DNA from: Mycolicibacterium vinylchloridicum | GTDB taxonomy: Bacteria > Actinomycetota > Actinomycetes > Mycobacteriales > Mycobacteriaceae | Reading direction: 5' to 3' | Assembly: GCF_013404075.1 (NCBI RefSeq) | Contig: NZ_JACBJQ010000016.1 | Coordinates: forward strand, 79,102-143,101 | DNA: 64,000 bases | Part shown: piece by piece, positions 29,125-41,632 of the stretch | How positions within the stretch are numbered: the stretch's first letter is position 1 | Layout of the letters: each line of letters starts with the position of its first letter | The notes under the pieces: generated by a model | The model's input: the letters and a program-made list of their open reading frames with translations, nothing else | What the model was told of the DNA's origin: nothing | Database searches by the model: none | Position numbers and translations under genes: made by a program

Positions 29125-31424
29125 GCGCGGAGTGTACGAAACACCGGGGCGACGATCACCGGAATGCCGTTCAATGCACCGTTGCCCGAGGGCTCGTCGA
29201 GGAATGTCGGCGGCGAGAGGATATTGGTGTTGACGCCGGGCGAGCTGTTGGCCACCGACATCCGGGTGCCGGGCTTGCCATGCCCCCAGCCGTGCGGCAT
29301 CGACACCACCCCGGGTTTGATCGCCTCGGTCATCTCCACCGGCACTTCGATGTGGCCGGCCGAGGACCGCACGGTGACGGTGTCGCCATCTGCCACCCCG
29401 CGGCTGGCCGCGTCCTGCGGATGCATGAGCAGCGTGCACCGGTCGCGGCCCTTCATCAGCGCCGAAACGTTGTGCAGCCACGAATTATTCGACCTCAGGT
29501 GACGCCGGCTGACCAGCACCAGCTCGTCGGGCTCACGGTCCAGCCGGCGGGCCAGCCGCGGCAGGTCGTCGAGCAGGTACTCGGGCGCCAGCCGGATCTT
29601 CTTGTCGGTGGTGTTCAGGATCTCCGGCACCTGGGCGACCATCGGCCCGAAGTCAATGCCGTTGGGCTGCTCTTTGAGTTTCGCGAGACTCAGCCCGCCG
29701 GGGTTCTCGCCGTACCGATCGCCGAATGGCCCGGTGCGCAACGTCAGATCCAGGATTCGTTCCGGGCCGCCACTGGTGTAATGGCCTCTAACGGTCGCGC
29801 CGTCCAAGCCCTGGGTGAAACACAAGTAGTCGAAGAAGCCGTCGTCGATGGCGGCGACATCGACATCCTCGGCGGGCATCCCCGCGCACAACCCCGTGAG
29901 CCGGACCAGGATCTCCCATTCCTCGGGCCGATCCGGATCCGGCGGGCTGAACACCGGTTTCGAGTAGTTGGCGATGCTCCTGATCGCGAACATCAGGATC
30001 AGATCGTCGTGGTGCGGCTGCTCCAGCGGCGAGAGCCCGGGCAGGATCACGTCGGCGTGCCGCGTTGTTTCGTTGAGCCACAAGTCAACTGAGATCATCG
30101 CGTCGAGCCCTGGCAGCAGCTCGTCGAGGCGGTGTCCCTGCGGGGTGGACAGCACCGGATTGCCCGCCACCGTGATCAAGGCTCGGATCTGCCCTTCCCC
30201 CGGGGTCTCGATCTCCTCGGCCAGGCACGACACCGGCACCTGGCCGAGCACCTCCTTGGCGCCGCGCACCCGGGTCTGCCAGCGGCCGAACTCGGGCAAC
30301 CCGCCCTCCAGCCCGGGTTGCGGCTGGGCGGTGACCGTCCACGCCGCCGGGCGGGGGAACATCGCGCCGCCCTCGTTGTCGAAGTGGCCGGTGAGGATGT
30401 TGACGACGTCGACCAGCCAGCTGGCCAGGCTGCCGAACTCCTGATTGCACAACCCGATTCGGCCGTAGACCACGGCTCTATCAGTGTTCGCGAGTTGACG
30501 GGCAAGTTGTTTGATGCGGTCGGCGCCGATACCGGTGACCGGCGCGACCCGCTCGGGTGGCCAGTCCCGCGCAACTTCCCGCAGCGTCTCGACACCATCG
30601 ATGTGCTCGGCCAGTCGGCCCAGCCGAACCAGGTCCTCGTCGAACAGCGTGTGTACGACCGCCAGCAGCAGGGCGGCGTCGGTGCCCGGAGTGATCGGCA
30701 GCCACTCGTCGGCCTTGGCGGCGGTGGCGGTGCGCACCGGGTCGATGACGATCACCTTGTCGATGCGCCCGATGATGCCCATCACGTCCGGGGCCGCCAA
30801 CAGCGAGCCTTGCGAGGCCGCCGGGTTGGCGCCCATCACCACGAGCAGGTCGGTGCGCTCGATGTCGGGTACCGGGAAGCCCCACCAGTTGCCGTACATC
30901 AGGTGCGAGGAGAGGTTCTTGGGCCACTGATCGACGGTGCCGGGCGAGTAGCTGACCGGGATACCCGACATGCCCAGCAGCACGCCGGTGTAGCGGCCCA
31001 GTGAGAACGAGTGGGCCAACGGGTTGCCGGTGTAGCAGGTGACCGCACTGATGCCGTGCTCGGCGATCACCGGCGCCAGCAGTTCGGTGCAGCGCCGGAA
31101 CGCGGCGTCCCAGCTGACCTCCTGCCACTGCCCGTCGACCTTGATCATCGGCACCCGCACCCGGTCGGGATCGGAGTGGATCGCACCCAGCGATGTGCCC
31201 TTCGGGCACAGGTGCCCACGGCTCCAGACGTCGTCGGGGTTTCCCCGGATGCCGGCAACACGGCCATCGGAGACCTGAATCTCCAAGCCGCACATGGCCT
31301 CACACAGTGGACAGGTGTAGACGTGGCGGCCGTCTTGGCCGGTGGCGGCCAGCTCGATGGGTGTCACCGCCCCACGGTAATTCGGCGAAGGTGTCAGCGG
31401 CCCACGTTTCGTCAACTTTGACAA
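29121..31424 (-). CDS. Molybdopterin oxidoreductase (formate dehydrogenase/BisC-like)
   Basis: A 767-residue member of the bis-MGD molybdoenzyme family. The N-terminal [4Fe-4S] motif is CPLCEAMCGLEIQ followed by LCPKGTS. The molybdopterin-binding regions include YTGNPLAHSFSLG, VVMGANPAASQGS, and the C-terminal domain with LVSRRHLRSNNSWLHN and SSAGHIEVPV. The residue usually ligating molybdenum is not obvious, so the substrate (formate, nitrate or an S/N-oxide) is open. M. tuberculosis has a similar protein annotated as a probable formate dehydrogenase elsewhere in its genome. The likely start is TTG at 31424; no ATG or GTG and no clear ribosome-binding site are in frame nearby. It heads a same-strand run of five genes with overlaps or short gaps down to the kinase. 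Confidence 0.8.
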   Translation of the reverse strand: MSKLTKRGPLTPSPNYRGAVTPIELAATGQDGRHVYTCPLCEAMCGLEIQVSDGRVAGIRGNPDDVWSRGHLCPKGTSLGAIHSDPDRVRVPMIKVDGQWQEVSWDAAFRRCTELLAPVIAEHGISAVTCYTGNPLAHSFSLGRYTGVLLGMSGIPVSYSPGTVDQWPKNLSSHLMYGNWWGFPVPDIERTDLLVVMGANPAASQGSLLAAPDVMGIIGRIDKVIVIDPVRTATAAKADEWLPITPGTDAALLLAVVHTLFDEDLVRLGRLAEHIDGVETLREVARDWPPERVAPVTGIGADRIKQLARQLANTDRAVVYGRIGLCNQEFGSLASWLVDVVNILTGHFDNEGGAMFPRPAAWTVTAQPQPGLEGGLPEFGRWQTRVRGAKEVLGQVPVSCLAEEIETPGEGQIRALITVAGNPVLSTPQGHRLDELLPGLDAMISVDLWLNETTRHADVILPGLSPLEQPHHDDLILMFAIRSIANYSKPVFSPPDPDRPEEWEILVRLTGLCAGMPAEDVDVAAIDDGFFDYLCFTQGLDGATVRGHYTSGGPERILDLTLRTGPFGDRYGENPGGLSLAKLKEQPNGIDFGPMVAQVPEILNTTDKKIRLAPEYLLDDLPRLARRLDREPDELVLVSRRHLRSNNSWLHNVSALMKGRDRCTLLMHPQDAASRGVADGDTVTVRSSAGHIEVPVEMTEAIKPGVVSMPHGWGHGKPGTRMSVANSSPGVNTNILSPPTFLDEPSGNGALNGIPVIVAPVFRTLRA

Positions 31425-31487
31425 AAGTGCGACCGCGAGCTGAATTACACAGGTGTGAGTAAACCCTGGGGATAACCCGCCGGCGGC

Positions 31488-33062
31488 CTAGATCGGGATC
31501 AAGCCATGCTTGCGCTGCACCCGGCTGATCTGCTTGTCCCGCAGAATCCGCATGGCGCTGCGCAGCTTCAACCGGGTCTCGTGAGGTTCGATGACCGCAT
31601 CGACGTAGCCGCGCTCGGCGGCCACGTACGGGGTCGCCATGTCGCGGTTGTAGCCCTCGATGAACTGCCGACGGATCTCCTGCACCTCCGGCGCGGTGGG
31701 ATCGGGGAACCGCTTCACGATCAACTGCGCGGCACCTTCGGCGCCGATGACGGCGATCCGGGCGGTCGGCCACAAGAAGTTGAAGTCAGAGGTCAGCTGC
31801 TTGGAGCCCATCACCGCGTACGCGCCGCCGTAGGACTTGCGGATCGTGATGGTCACCTTCGGCACATCGGCCTCGACGACGGAATAGAGGAACCGGCCGC
31901 CGCGCTTGATGATGCCGTTCTTCTCCTGCTCCACGCCGGGCAGGAAGCCCGGGGTGTCGACGACGAAGACCAGCGGCGTGTTGAACGAGTCGCAGAACCG
32001 GACGAACCGGGCGGCCTTGTCGGATGCCTCGTTGTCGATGGCGCCCGACATGTGCATCGGCTGATTGGCGATCACACCGACCGGGTGGCCGTCGACACGG
32101 GCGAAGCCGGTGATGATGGCCTGGCCCGCCTGGGCGGCGACGTCGAGGAAATCGCCGTCGTCGAAGATGCGGAGCAGGATCTCGTGCATGTCGTAGGCGA
32201 CGTTGTCGGCATCAGGGACGATGCTGTCGAGTTCCAGGTCGTGCGGGGTGATCTCGGGCTCGAGACCGGGGTTGATGATCGGCGGATCGTCAAAGGTGTT
32301 GGCGGGCAGGAACTCCAGGTAGTCCCGCACGTAGGCGAACGCGGCCTGCTCGGACTCGACGACCTGGTGGACATTGCCGTACTTGGCCTGCGCGTCGGCG
32401 CCGCCCAGCTCGTCGAGGGTGACCTCTTCACCGGTGACGTCCTTGATGACGTCCGGGCCGGTGACGAACATGTAGCCCTGGTCGCGCACAGCCACGATGA
32501 GATCGGTCTGAATCGGCGAGTACACCGCACCACCTGCGCACTTGCCCAGGATGATCGAGACCTGCGGCACCAGGCCGCTCAGCAGCTCGTGCCTGCGGCC
32601 CAGCTCGGCGTACCAGGCCAGCGAGGTGGCCAGGTCCTGGATGCGGGCGCCGCCGGAGTCGTTGATACCGATGATCGGGCAGCCGACCATGGCCACCCAC
32701 TCCATCAGCCGGGAAACCTTGCGGCCGAACATCTCTCCCACCGACCCGCCGAAGACGGTGTAGTCATGGCTGAACACACCGACGGGACGGCCGTTGATCG
32801 TGCCGTGCCCGGTGACCACACCGTCGCCGAACAGGGCGTTCGGGTCGCCCGGCGTGCGGGCCAGTGCGCCGATCTCCAGGAAGCTGCCCGGATCCAGCAA
32901 GGCGTTGATGCGCGCCCGAGGACTCGGGATACCGCGTTTGTCGCGCTTCGCCGCGACCGCCGCACCGCCCGGTTCCTTGGCCAGCTCCAGCTTTTCGCGG
33001 AGCTCGGCGAGCTTCTCGGCCGTCGTGACCGGGGCGTGGGTGGGAGCACTCTCAGTGGTCAC
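31488..33062 (-). CDS. accD4: AccD4, acyl-CoA carboxylase beta subunit
   Basis: A 524-residue carboxyltransferase subunit (Rv3799c type). With AccA3 it carboxylates long-chain acyl-CoA to give the C24-26 carboxylated partner used by Pks13 in mycolic acid condensation. Visible elements are [33 protein letters not shown], the GGARIQ acyl-CoA-binding region, [11 protein letters not shown], and the biotin-domain motif [12 protein letters not shown] plus [14 protein letters not shown]. Its ATG overlaps the pks13 stop by four bases, so it is the last gene of the fadD32-pks13-accD4 operon. Confidence 0.95.
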   Translation of the reverse strand: MTTESAPTHAPVTTAEKLAELREKLELAKEPGGAAVAAKRDKRGIPSPRARINALLDPGSFLEIGALARTPGDPNALFGDGVVTGHGTINGRPVGVFSHDYTVFGGSVGEMFGRKVSRLMEWVAMVGCPIIGINDSGGARIQDLATSLAWYAELGRRHELLSGLVPQVSIILGKCAGGAVYSPIQTDLIVAVRDQGYMFVTGPDVIKDVTGEEVTLDELGGADAQAKYGNVHQVVESEQAAFAYVRDYLEFLPANTFDDPPIINPGLEPEITPHDLELDSIVPDADNVAYDMHEILLRIFDDGDFLDVAAQAGQAIITGFARVDGHPVGVIANQPMHMSGAIDNEASDKAARFVRFCDSFNTPLVFVVDTPGFLPGVEQEKNGIIKRGGRFLYSVVEADVPKVTITIRKSYGGAYAVMGSKQLTSDFNFLWPTARIAVIGAEGAAQLIVKRFPDPTAPEVQEIRRQFIEGYNRDMATPYVAAERGYVDAVIEPHETRLKLRSAMRILRDKQISRVQRKHGLIPI

Positions 33063-36000
33063 TGGTCTTGCTTCTCCTCGGCGTCGATACGGTTGATCGC
33101 CTCGCTCATGTGGGCGCCAACCTTGGCGATGTACGGTTCGTCGATCGCTTGGATGTGCTCACCGCCGATCGGCACAACCTCCAGGTCGGCGACGAATTGT
33201 CCCCAGCCGCCGTCGGGTTGGCGAACGGCGTAGCGCGGCTCGAACATGATCGCGTCATCGTGGTAGCGCTCGGCCATGTACAGCACGACGTGTCCGTCAT
33301 AGGGCTCGATGTTCGCGGTGTCCAGCGCCCGGTTGTCCAGATACGACGTGCGCTGGTGCTCGATGATGCCGCCCGGGATGTCGACTCCGGCCTCCTTGAC
33401 CGCGTCCAGGACGAACTTGACCTGGCCTTCGTCGTCGAGCTCTTCGAGCTGCTCGTAAGGGATCTCGGGGATCTCGACGTTGAACGTGCGCGAGGCGAAC
33501 AAGGCGTAGCGATCCCAGCGGGCACGGATCTCCTCCTTGGTCTGCGGCACCTCCTCGCCGGCACGCACGGTGTCGATCAGCCCGACGAAACGGACATCGC
33601 AGCCGTTGCGCTTGAGCCCGACCGCACAGGCGTACGCCAGCGCCCCGCCCAGCGACCAGCCGGTGAGGATGTAGGGGCCCGTGCCATGGATTTCCATCAG
33701 CTTCGGCACGTATTCGGCAGCGCGCTCCTCGATCGATCCCTCGACCCGCTCCAGCCCGTAGATCGGGGTGTCGGCGGGCAGGCGCTTCATCAGCGGCTCG
33801 TAGACCACCGTCGATCCGCCGGCCGGATGGAAGACGAAGACCGGGGTCTTCGTGCTGCCCTCTTGCGGAGCACGCAGAATGCGCACGAACCCGTCGACCA
33901 CGCCCTCTTCGAGTTGGGCGCGAACGATGGTGGACAACTGCTCGATCGTCTTGGCGGACTTGACCTCATCGACGCTGATGACACCTTCGGCACGCTCCGA
34001 CAGCCGGTCGGCCATCTTCGTGGCCGCCGCGTCGTCGAGCGCGGGCAGCTCGTTGAAGATCCCGCCCGGCGACTTGCCGGTGACGATCGCCCACGTCGCG
34101 AACGTCACGCGTTCGGCGGCGTCACGCGGCGGCACGTCGGCACCGAGTGCCTCGGCGACGGCCTCCTGGGTCAGCACCTTGGCTGCCGCGGCTGCCGCCG
34201 TGGACTTCGTCGCTTCGCTCGCCTTGGGCCCAGGTCCCGCGGGATCTGTTGGCGGCGGTGGGATCGTCGGCTCGGATTCGGTCGCGATCGGGTGGCCCGC
34301 TTCGGCGAGCTTCGCCTCGAGTTCGGCGACCGTGCTGGCCCCGCCCATCAGTTCAGCTTGTTCGGCGGCAATCTCTTCGGCCGTCTTGCCCTTCTGCGTC
34401 TCGGCAAGCTCCTCGACCTCGTCGCGATGCTCGATCGCGTACTGGATCAGCTTTTCGACGGCGTACAGATTGGCGTCGCGCACCGCGGTCAGCTGGATCG
34501 GCGGCAGGTCGAAGTCGTACTCGACGCGGTTCTTGATGCGAACCGCCATCAGCGAATCCAGGCCCAACTCGATCAGCGGCACCTCCCACGGCAGATCCTC
34601 GGGCTCATAGCCCATCGCCCCGCCGACGATCGCCGCGAGCCGGTCATGCACGGTTTCACCGGTGTCGGGTGACCACTTGGCAAACCCGGCAGCAAGGCCG
34701 GCACCCGCAGTCAGGTTGTCGGACAAGATATCTGCGTCGTCGGCCTCTTCCACGGCCGCCACCGCAGGTGCGCTTACGGCGACACCCGTCGCCACTGCGG
34801 ACGGCAGCGCCGACGCCGCACCGCCGCGGGTGACGACGGCGTCGTAGACCAGCGTGAACGACTCGTCGATCCGCGCATGCACCTGCACGGAGGCACCGCC
34901 GGGATGACGGGTCAGCGTCGTCACCAGCCGGGCACCGTCGCCGACGACCGCGCGCTGTTCGGATGCCGTCAGCTTCGCGTCGGGAAGAACCTGCACCGCA
35001 GCGGATTTCACCAGTGCGGCCAGGTCGGTCTGGCCCTTGGGCGAGTACTCCCAGACGTGACGGCCGTCAGGGGTGGCCACGTGGTTACCCGGCATCATCA
35101 CCGAGCTGTCACCGGTGAACTGCGCGTCCAGCCAGTGCGGCTTGCGCTTGAACCGGGTCGGCGGGATGTGAGCGAAGTCGCCGGGCTCGAAGAGGGTGCG
35201 CAGATCGAGATCGTGGCCATAGACGTAGAGCTGGGCCATGGCCGCGACCATGGACTCCACCTCGTCCTGCTTGCGGGCCAACGTGGCGATCAGCTGCCCG
35301 TCGTGCAGGCCAGCCGAGGCCGTGGTGAGCCCAACCTGCATGAGCGCCACCGGATTCGGCGCCAGTTCCAGGAAGGTGGTGTAGCCGTTGTCGACTGCAT
35401 TGCGGATGCCGTGGGTGAAGTAGACGCTGTGGCGCAGTCCCTTCTTCCAGTACTCGACATCGTGGATCGGCTCGCCGCCAGGGCGGATGTAGCTGCCCTC
35501 GTGCACCGTCGAGAAGTAACCGGTGTGCAGCGGGTGCGGCTCGATGCCCTGCAACTCGGCGGCGAGCTCGCCCAGCAGCGGGTCCATCTGCTGGGTGTGG
35601 CTGGCGCCCTTGGTCTGCAACTTACGGGCGAACTTGCCCTCGGATTCGGCGCGGGCGATGATCGCGTCGACCTGCTCGGGCGGACCGCCGATGACGGTCT
35701 GGGTCGGGGCGGCGTACACGCACACCTCGAGACCCGGGAAGTCGGAGAACACGGTCTTGATCTCTTCGGCGGAGTACTCCACCAGCGCCATCAGACGGAT
35801 GTACTCACCGAACAGCATCGCCTCGCCCTCACCCATGAGGTGCGCGCGGGAGCAGATGGCGCGGGTGGCGTCGGCCAGCGACAGACCCCCGGCGAAGTAC
35901 GCGGCAGCCGCCTCTCCGAGTGACTGGCCAACCACGGCGGCGGGTTTCGCGCCGTGGTGCTTGAGCAGTTCACCGAGTGCGATCTGGAGGGCGAAGATCA

Positions 36001-38401
36001 CCGTCTGGACCACTTCGATGGGGTATTCGCAGGTCTCGTTGGTGTAGTCGATCGCATCGTCGAGGATCAGCTCGACAACCGAGTAGCCGCGCTCGTCCTG
36101 GATGTGCGCGTCTACCTTGTTGATCCATTCGGCGAACACCGGATCGCGCAGGTACAGGCTCTTGCCCATCTTGCGGTGCTGCGCACCGAATCCGGCCAGC
36201 ACCCACACCGGTCCGTTGGTCACCGGCCCGTCCGCGCTGTACACCAGCGGGCTCTGCTTGCCGTCGGCGATCGCGCGCAGACCCTTGACCGCCTCGTCGT
36301 GGTCGTGGGCCAGCACGATGGCGCGCGAGCGGCCGTGGTTGCGCCGCGACAGCGAGCGTCCGATCGCCTCCAGCGAGGTCGCCCGGCCTTCCGGGCTGTC
36401 CACCCAGTCGGCCAGTTCGGCGGCAGTGGTCCGCTTACGTGAGGTGAGGAACCCCGAAACTGCCAGCGGCACAACGGGAACAGGCTTCTCGGCCGACTCC
36501 CACTCAACGCGGGCAGCCTCGATCAGTTCCAGCGCCTCGTCGGTCAGGCCGGGCAGGTCCGGCTCGGCGTCCTCGGCGAACGCGTTGGCCGACGCCGCGT
36601 ACTCGTCGTCACCGTCGTCGTCGCTGTCCGATGCTCTTCGCGCAAGCGGCTCATCGACGAATTCGCCGTACTCATCCATCCGAACCCCGCCGACATAGCC
36701 GGCGTTGGGGTCGGACGCGGCCTTCTCCCCGACCGGCTCGGAGTCCGTCACCGGCGGTGCCAGATCCGAGGGCAGCACCTCGCGCAACACCAGGTGGGCG
36801 TTCGCGCCGCCGAAGCCGAACCCGGACACCCCGGCGATCGCATGGCCGCTGTAGCGGGGCCAGTCGGTGACCTTGGCGGCCACCCGCAGGTGAATGTCGT
36901 CGAAGTCGATGTAGGGGTTGGGCCCGGCGTAGTTGATCGACGGCGGAACCTTGTCACGGCTCAGCGACAAAGCCACCTTCGCCAGACTGGCTGCGCCGGC
37001 GGCCGACTCCAGGTGTCCCACATTGGATTTCACCGCGCCCAGCAGCGCAGGCCGGTCGGCGGCACGGCCCCGGCCGATCACCCGGCCGAGCGCGTCGGCC
37101 TCGATCGGGTCGCCGAGGATGGTGCCGGTGCCGTGCGCCTCGATGTAATCGACTGTGCGCGGATTGATTCCGGCGTTCTTGTAAGCCTTGCGCAGCACGT
37201 CTTCCTGCGCATCGGGGTTCGGCGCGAGCATGCCGTTCGAGCGCCCGTCGTGGTTGATCGCGCTACCGGCGATGACAGCGAGGATCTCGTCGCCGTCGCG
37301 GCGGGCGTCACTCAGGCGCTTGAGCACCAGCATGCCGCCGCCCTCGGAGCGCGAATATCCGTTGGCGTCAGACGAAAACGACTTGATCAGGCCATCCGGC
37401 GCGAGCACACCGCCGACCTCGTCGAAACCGATCGTGACCAGCGGGGTGATCATCGCGTTGACGCCGCCGACGACGGCGACGTCCGCCTCTCCCGAGCGCA
37501 GTGCCTGCACACCGTGATGCGCGGCGACCAACGAGCTCGAGCAGGCGGTGTCGACGGCGACCGACGGACCCCGGAAGTCGTAGAAGTAGGACACCCGGTT
37601 GGCGATGATCGAGCTCGTCGTGCCGGTGATCGCGTAGGGGTGCGCGGTCGTCGGATCGGCCACCGCCAGGAACTGGTAGTCGTTGTTCGACGCGCCGATG
37701 TACACCGCGACATCGGCGCCGCGCAGGCTCGACGCCGGGATGCGGGCGTTCTCCAACGCCTCCCAGGTGAGCTCCAGCGCCATCCGCTGCTGCGGATCCA
37801 TGTTGTCGGCTTCCATCTTCGACAGCGCGAAGAACTCGGCGTCGAAGCCCTTGATGTCGGACAGGTAGCCGCCGCGGGTCGCGGCCTTGGCGACCCGCTC
37901 GGCGATCCGCGGTTCGGCGAGGAACTCCGACCAGCGGCCCTCCGGCAGATCCGAGATGCCGCTGCGGCCCTCCAACAGGGCCGCCCACATCTCGTCGGGG
38001 GTGTTCATGTCACCCGGGAACCGGGTCGAAACACCTACGATCGCAATGTCTTCGACGCCCTCGGCGCGCGACCAGTCTTCGCTGTCGCCGTCGAATTCGA
38101 CCTCCGGTTCACCCTCGATGATCACCGTGGCCAGCGACTCGATGGTGGGGTGGCGGAAGGCTACCGTCGCAGTGAGCGTGACGCCGGTCAGGTCCTCGAT
38201 ATCGCTGGCCATCGCGACCGCGTCTCGAGAGGACAGGCCCAGCTCGACCATCGGTGTGGACTCGTCGATGGCGTCGGGACCCTGCCCGGTCGCGTTGGCC
38301 ACCCAGTTGCGCAGCCATTCGCGCATCTCCTGCACCGTCATGTCGGTGCGAGGGGGAACGTCTGGGGTGTCGGGCGGTTCGGGCGTTTCTGATTCAGACA
38401 T
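33059..38401 (-). CDS. pks13: Pks13, mycolic acid condensing polyketide synthase
   Basis: A 1780-residue polyketide synthase (Rv3800c type) that joins the meromycolyl chain from FadD32 with the carboxylated C26 chain to form the mycolate precursor. Domain order: N-terminal ACP (about 15-90; phosphopantetheine Ser in LGLSSRDAV), ketosynthase (about 115-545; Cys in [12 protein letters not shown], His in EAHGTGT and [10 protein letters not shown]), acyltransferase (about 730-1040; [12 protein letters not shown]), C-terminal ACP (about 1260-1335; [14 protein letters not shown]) and thioesterase (about 1500-1770; [11 protein letters not shown], with His in [11 protein letters not shown]). All key residues are intact. 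The ATG follows a short 62-base gap after fadD32. Confidence 0.96.
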   Translation of the reverse strand: MSESETPEPPDTPDVPPRTDMTVQEMREWLRNWVANATGQGPDAIDESTPMVELGLSSRDAVAMASDIEDLTGVTLTATVAFRHPTIESLATVIIEGEPEVEFDGDSEDWSRAEGVEDIAIVGVSTRFPGDMNTPDEMWAALLEGRSGISDLPEGRWSEFLAEPRIAERVAKAATRGGYLSDIKGFDAEFFALSKMEADNMDPQQRMALELTWEALENARIPASSLRGADVAVYIGASNNDYQFLAVADPTTAHPYAITGTTSSIIANRVSYFYDFRGPSVAVDTACSSSLVAAHHGVQALRSGEADVAVVGGVNAMITPLVTIGFDEVGGVLAPDGLIKSFSSDANGYSRSEGGGMLVLKRLSDARRDGDEILAVIAGSAINHDGRSNGMLAPNPDAQEDVLRKAYKNAGINPRTVDYIEAHGTGTILGDPIEADALGRVIGRGRAADRPALLGAVKSNVGHLESAAGAASLAKVALSLSRDKVPPSINYAGPNPYIDFDDIHLRVAAKVTDWPRYSGHAIAGVSGFGFGGANAHLVLREVLPSDLAPPVTDSEPVGEKAASDPNAGYVGGVRMDEYGEFVDEPLARRASDSDDDGDDEYAASANAFAEDAEPDLPGLTDEALELIEAARVEWESAEKPVPVVPLAVSGFLTSRKRTTAAELADWVDSPEGRATSLEAIGRSLSRRNHGRSRAIVLAHDHDEAVKGLRAIADGKQSPLVYSADGPVTNGPVWVLAGFGAQHRKMGKSLYLRDPVFAEWINKVDAHIQDERGYSVVELILDDAIDYTNETCEYPIEVVQTVIFALQIALGELLKHHGAKPAAVVGQSLGEAAAAYFAGGLSLADATRAICSRAHLMGEGEAMLFGEYIRLMALVEYSAEEIKTVFSDFPGLEVCVYAAPTQTVIGGPPEQVDAIIARAESEGKFARKLQTKGASHTQQMDPLLGELAAELQGIEPHPLHTGYFSTVHEGSYIRPGGEPIHDVEYWKKGLRHSVYFTHGIRNAVDNGYTTFLELAPNPVALMQVGLTTASAGLHDGQLIATLARKQDEVESMVAAMAQLYVYGHDLDLRTLFEPGDFAHIPPTRFKRKPHWLDAQFTGDSSVMMPGNHVATPDGRHVWEYSPKGQTDLAALVKSAAVQVLPDAKLTASEQRAVVGDGARLVTTLTRHPGGASVQVHARIDESFTLVYDAVVTRGGAASALPSAVATGVAVSAPAVAAVEEADDADILSDNLTAGAGLAAGFAKWSPDTGETVHDRLAAIVGGAMGYEPEDLPWEVPLIELGLDSLMAVRIKNRVEYDFDLPPIQLTAVRDANLYAVEKLIQYAIEHRDEVEELAETQKGKTAEEIAAEQAELMGGASTVAELEAKLAEAGHPIATESEPTIPPPPTDPAGPGPKASEATKSTAAAAAAKVLTQEAVAEALGADVPPRDAAERVTFATWAIVTGKSPGGIFNELPALDDAAATKMADRLSERAEGVISVDEVKSAKTIEQLSTIVRAQLEEGVVDGFVRILRAPQEGSTKTPVFVFHPAGGSTVVYEPLMKRLPADTPIYGLERVEGSIEERAAEYVPKLMEIHGTGPYILTGWSLGGALAYACAVGLKRNGCDVRFVGLIDTVRAGEEVPQTKEEIRARWDRYALFASRTFNVEIPEIPYEQLEELDDEGQVKFVLDAVKEAGVDIPGGIIEHQRTSYLDNRALDTANIEPYDGHVVLYMAERYHDDAIMFEPRYAVRQPDGGWGQFVADLEVVPIGGEHIQAIDEPYIAKVGAHMSEAINRIDAEEKQDQ

Positions 38402-38463
38402 GAGGCCTCACATCGTGCGAAGGGGCGGCCACCCCTTCGTCGCTTGAGAACTTGCTTCGGTCG

Positions 38464-40356
38464 TCATTCCGATTCATCGGGGAAGGCATTGGCCACCTTC
38501 CCGCTGCGCAGGGTGCCGTCCAGATAGGCCGACCGGCAGGCTCGGCGACCGATCTTGCCGCTCGAGGTTCGCGGGATGGCCCCCGCCGGCGTGAGCAGCA
38601 CGTCGCGCACCGTCACACCGTGGCGAACGGCGATGGCCGCGCGGATGTCGTCGGAGATCGGCCCCAGCTCCATCTTGTGCGAACCCGGCGCACGCTCGGC
38701 GACGATGACCAGCTGCTCGGAGCTGTCGTTGGCGTCGCGCTTGAGTCCGGCATGCGCGTTGTCGAACACTTCGTCGGGCAGCTGGTTGGCGGGCACCGAG
38801 AACGCCGCAACGAAACCGGTGCGCACGGCCTTGGTGGACTCCTGCGCCGAGTACTCCAGGTCCTGCGGGTAGTGGTTGCGGCCGTCGATGATCACCAGGT
38901 CCTTGACCCGGCCGGTGATGTAGAGCTCGCCGTCGTGGAACGCGCCGAGGTCGCCGGTGCGCACCCAGGTCGCCTCATCGGCGGCACCCTCGGCATGCGA
39001 CGGGCTGGTCCGCGACTTGAGGATGTTCTGGAACGTCGCGACGGTCTCGTCGGGCTTGTTCCAGTAGCCGGTGCCCATGTTCTGGCCGCTGATCCAGATC
39101 TCGCCGATCTGGCCGTCGGGCAGCTCGGTGGCGGTGTCGTTGTCGACGATCACCGCCCATTCGGCGACGCCGACCTTGCCCGCCGAGGCCTGCGCCACCG
39201 CCGTCGGCGAATCATCGGGCACGACGACGAACGCGCCGCTGTTGAGCTGGTCGCGGTCGACGGAGACGATCTTCGGCTCTTCGGCCGACGGTGTGGTCGA
39301 CACGAACAGGGTCGCCTCGGCCAGGCCGTAGGACGGCTTGATGGCCTTGGGCTGGAAGCCGAACGGGCTGAACGCATCGTTGAACCGCTGCACGGTGGCG
39401 GCCGAGATCGGCTCGCTGCCGTTGAGGATGGCCTTGACCTTGGACAGATCCAACGGCTCTTCGTCGTCTTTGGGCACCCCGCGCGCAGCGGCGTGGTCGA
39501 ACGCGAAATTCGGGGCAACCGAGATGGTGCCTCCGGTGTCGCCCTCCCGGTAGGCCAGCTCACGGATCCAGCGGCCGGGCCTGCGGACGAACGCCGCGGG
39601 GGTCATGAACGTGAAGTAGTGACCGATCATCGCCGGCAGCAGTGCGGTGACCAGGCCCATGTCGTGGAAGAACGGGAGCCAGGAAACGCCCCGGTCGCCT
39701 TCCTCACCCTCGAGTGCCTCGATCACCTGCACCACGTTGGTGGCCAGGTTCAGGTGGGTGATCTGCACACCGCTGGGGATCCTGGTGGAGCCGGAGGTGT
39801 ACTGCAGGTAGGCGATGGTGCTCTCGTCGACGGCGTTGAAAGGCTCCCAGGTGGCCCCGACCTCGTCGGGAATCGCATCCACCGCGATCACGCGGGGCCG
39901 CTCCTTGGCGGGGCGGCTGCGGAAGAACTTGCGGACACCTTCGGCAGCATCGGTGGTGGTCAAGATCGCGGATGCGCCGCAGTCGTCCAACACCGCGTGC
40001 AACCGGCCGACGTGCCCGGGCTCCGAGGGGTCGAACAGCGGGACAGCGATACGGCCCGAGTACATGGTGCCGAAGAAGGCGACGAGGTAGTTGAGGTTCT
40101 GCGGGCACAGGATGGCGACCCGGTCCCCGGGCTGGGTGACCTGCTGCAGCCGGGCGGCGACGGCGCGGTTGCGGGCCCCGAAGTCGGCCCAGGTGAGTTC
40201 ACGGACGACACCGTCGCGCTCGACGGAGAAGTCCAGGAAGCGGTAGGCGATCTTGTCACCGCGGACCTTGGCCCAGCGCTCCACGTGTTTGACCACGCTG
40301 GCGCCCTCGGGGAAGGTGATCAGGCCGTTCTTGATGAACGGATTGTGGAACGGCAT
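38464..40356 (-). CDS. fadD32: FadD32, long-chain fatty acyl-AMP ligase
   Basis: A 630-residue adenylate-forming enzyme (Rv3801c type) that activates the meromycolic acid as an acyl-adenylate and loads it onto Pks13. Family motifs: [15 protein letters not shown] (ATP-binding P-loop), [47 protein letters not shown], and [14 protein letters not shown] with the C-terminal lysine. The ATG at 40356 has AGGAG eight bases upstream (MPFHNPFI, matching the M. tuberculosis MAYHNPFI region). It is first in the operon with pks13 and accD4; a candidate promoter lies about 180 bases upstream. Confidence 0.96.
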   Translation of the reverse strand: MPFHNPFIKNGLITFPEGASVVKHVERWAKVRGDKIAYRFLDFSVERDGVVRELTWADFGARNRAVAARLQQVTQPGDRVAILCPQNLNYLVAFFGTMYSGRIAVPLFDPSEPGHVGRLHAVLDDCGASAILTTTDAAEGVRKFFRSRPAKERPRVIAVDAIPDEVGATWEPFNAVDESTIAYLQYTSGSTRIPSGVQITHLNLATNVVQVIEALEGEEGDRGVSWLPFFHDMGLVTALLPAMIGHYFTFMTPAAFVRRPGRWIRELAYREGDTGGTISVAPNFAFDHAAARGVPKDDEEPLDLSKVKAILNGSEPISAATVQRFNDAFSPFGFQPKAIKPSYGLAEATLFVSTTPSAEEPKIVSVDRDQLNSGAFVVVPDDSPTAVAQASAGKVGVAEWAVIVDNDTATELPDGQIGEIWISGQNMGTGYWNKPDETVATFQNILKSRTSPSHAEGAADEATWVRTGDLGAFHDGELYITGRVKDLVIIDGRNHYPQDLEYSAQESTKAVRTGFVAAFSVPANQLPDEVFDNAHAGLKRDANDSSEQLVIVAERAPGSHKMELGPISDDIRAAIAVRHGVTVRDVLLTPAGAIPRTSSGKIGRRACRSAYLDGTLRSGKVANAFPDESE

Positions 40357-40537
40357 ACCAATCTCCTGTCAGAACACATCTGTGTCGGGCCCTGCGGCGG
40401 CCGCGCATGACATCGCGCCACCGGTCGCCCTGCGTCGCGGGCCCCAAACCTCCAGATCGTACAGAGCCATCTTCGCCCTGACTGGGACGAAGATGACCGG
40501 GGCGCCATCGGCGCGTGCAGCTCTTATTTTCTTCTTA

Positions 40538-40566
40538 ATGTTAGGCGTAGTAGCGGCAGCGGCCAA
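40538..40566 (-). promoter_or_regulatory. Candidate sigma-70-type promoter for fadD32-pks13-accD4
   Basis: Read on the minus strand, TTGGCC (40566-40561) and TAACAT (40543-40538) are separated by exactly 17 bases, close to the housekeeping promoter pattern. An A-rich stretch downstream (TTAAGAAGAAAATAAG) is unusual for this genome. It sits in the 234-base gap between fadD32 and the Culp6-type gene and would transcribe fadD32. This is a motif match only; the fadD32 operon could also be read from upstream genes. Confidence 0.35.
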
Positions 40567-40590
40567 ATCATGACCACCGGCGCGTCCACG

Positions 40591-41610
40591 TCAGCCATGT
40601 TTCGGGTGCGGCGCGTTCTCGATGAGGTTCTGCGCCCAGTTCAGCGTCCACTGCGTGGAGGTTTGGCCGTCGAGGTTCCAGAACTGCGGGGTGTTGTACA
40701 ACGCGTGCACCGGTTGTCCGGCGCCGCCGGCCAGCACGTCCAGCGTGCTCGGCAGGTTGGTGATGTTGAACGCTTCCTGCGGTGCCGCGCAGATCAGGTC
40801 ACCGGCCGCACAAATCTCGTTGGTGCGGTTGTTCAGCGCACCGAATCCACCGGGGCGCTCGCCGGTCATCGTCAGGCCTATCGCGGACAGCGCCGGCAGC
40901 TCGTGCAGCGTGATCTCGGCCCCCTGGCCGGGCGGGTTCGGGCCGATTTCCTGCCCGACGCCGGTCTGGCGGCGGCCGTCGGCGATCAGCGTCACGCCGA
41001 GGACCAGATCCTCGTCGACCGGACCGCGCCCATTGCCGATGTCGCTGGCGATGTCACCGGCAATCACCGCGCCCTGCGAGAAGCCGATCAGGACATAGCT
41101 GGTCAGCGGGCAGCGGTTGTTCATGTCGGTCATCGCCTGGACCGCACCCCGGGTGCCCTCGGCGCGGCTGTCGTTGTACGACATCTGCTTGTCCGACGAC
41201 AGCGGGTTATGGAACTGCGCGGTGTAGGGGACGGTGTAGACCTCCAGCCGGTCTCGGCCGAACTGGGCGGAGAGCGGCCGGGAGACATTGCCGAGCAGCG
41301 AGAGCGGGAACTGGGTCGGGTTCAGCGGGTCGTCGGTCGGCCACGATTCCCAGGTGCCGGGAACGACGACGGTCATGACGTCCGGGCAGCTGGCGTCCTG
41401 GAACTCCGGCCGTGGTTTGGCGGCCCCGGGTGAACTGGTCGGCGGGAGCGCGGTCGGCGGCACGGCCGACGGCGGCGATTCCGGGCGCCGCACGACGATG
41501 ACGATGATGGCGACGACGAGAGCGACGACGACGGCCATCGCACCGGCGGCGATCAGGCCGAGGATGCGGTGACGTCGACGCCGGGCAATGGTCCGGGAGT
41601 TTCGAGCCAT
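40591..41610 (-). CDS. Cutinase-like envelope lipase/esterase (Rv3802c/Culp6 type)
   Basis: A 339-residue membrane-anchored serine hydrolase. One N-terminal transmembrane anchor (about 17-42, after RRRRH) and a Pro/Thr-rich linker precede the cutinase-fold domain. The nucleophile is in [11 protein letters not shown], and the C-terminal part has the catalytic Asp and His ([14 protein letters not shown]). Rv3802c is an essential phospholipase/thioesterase tied to mycolic acid metabolism, next to fadD32 in M. tuberculosis as here. The ATG at 41610 is supported by AGGAAG about 15 bases upstream. Confidence 0.92.
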   Translation of the reverse strand: MARNSRTIARRRRHRILGLIAAGAMAVVVALVVAIIVIVVRRPESPPSAVPPTALPPTSSPGAAKPRPEFQDASCPDVMTVVVPGTWESWPTDDPLNPTQFPLSLLGNVSRPLSAQFGRDRLEVYTVPYTAQFHNPLSSDKQMSYNDSRAEGTRGAVQAMTDMNNRCPLTSYVLIGFSQGAVIAGDIASDIGNGRGPVDEDLVLGVTLIADGRRQTGVGQEIGPNPPGQGAEITLHELPALSAIGLTMTGERPGGFGALNNRTNEICAAGDLICAAPQEAFNITNLPSTLDVLAGGAGQPVHALYNTPQFWNLDGQTSTQWTLNWAQNLIENAPHPKHG

Positions 41611-41632
41611 GGAAAGGGGCGTTGTCTTCCTG

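Noticed and set aside
31506..33233. 575-codon plus-strand frame opposite accD4
   Set aside because: Antisense to a fully conserved AccD4; no start signal and no recognisable motif.
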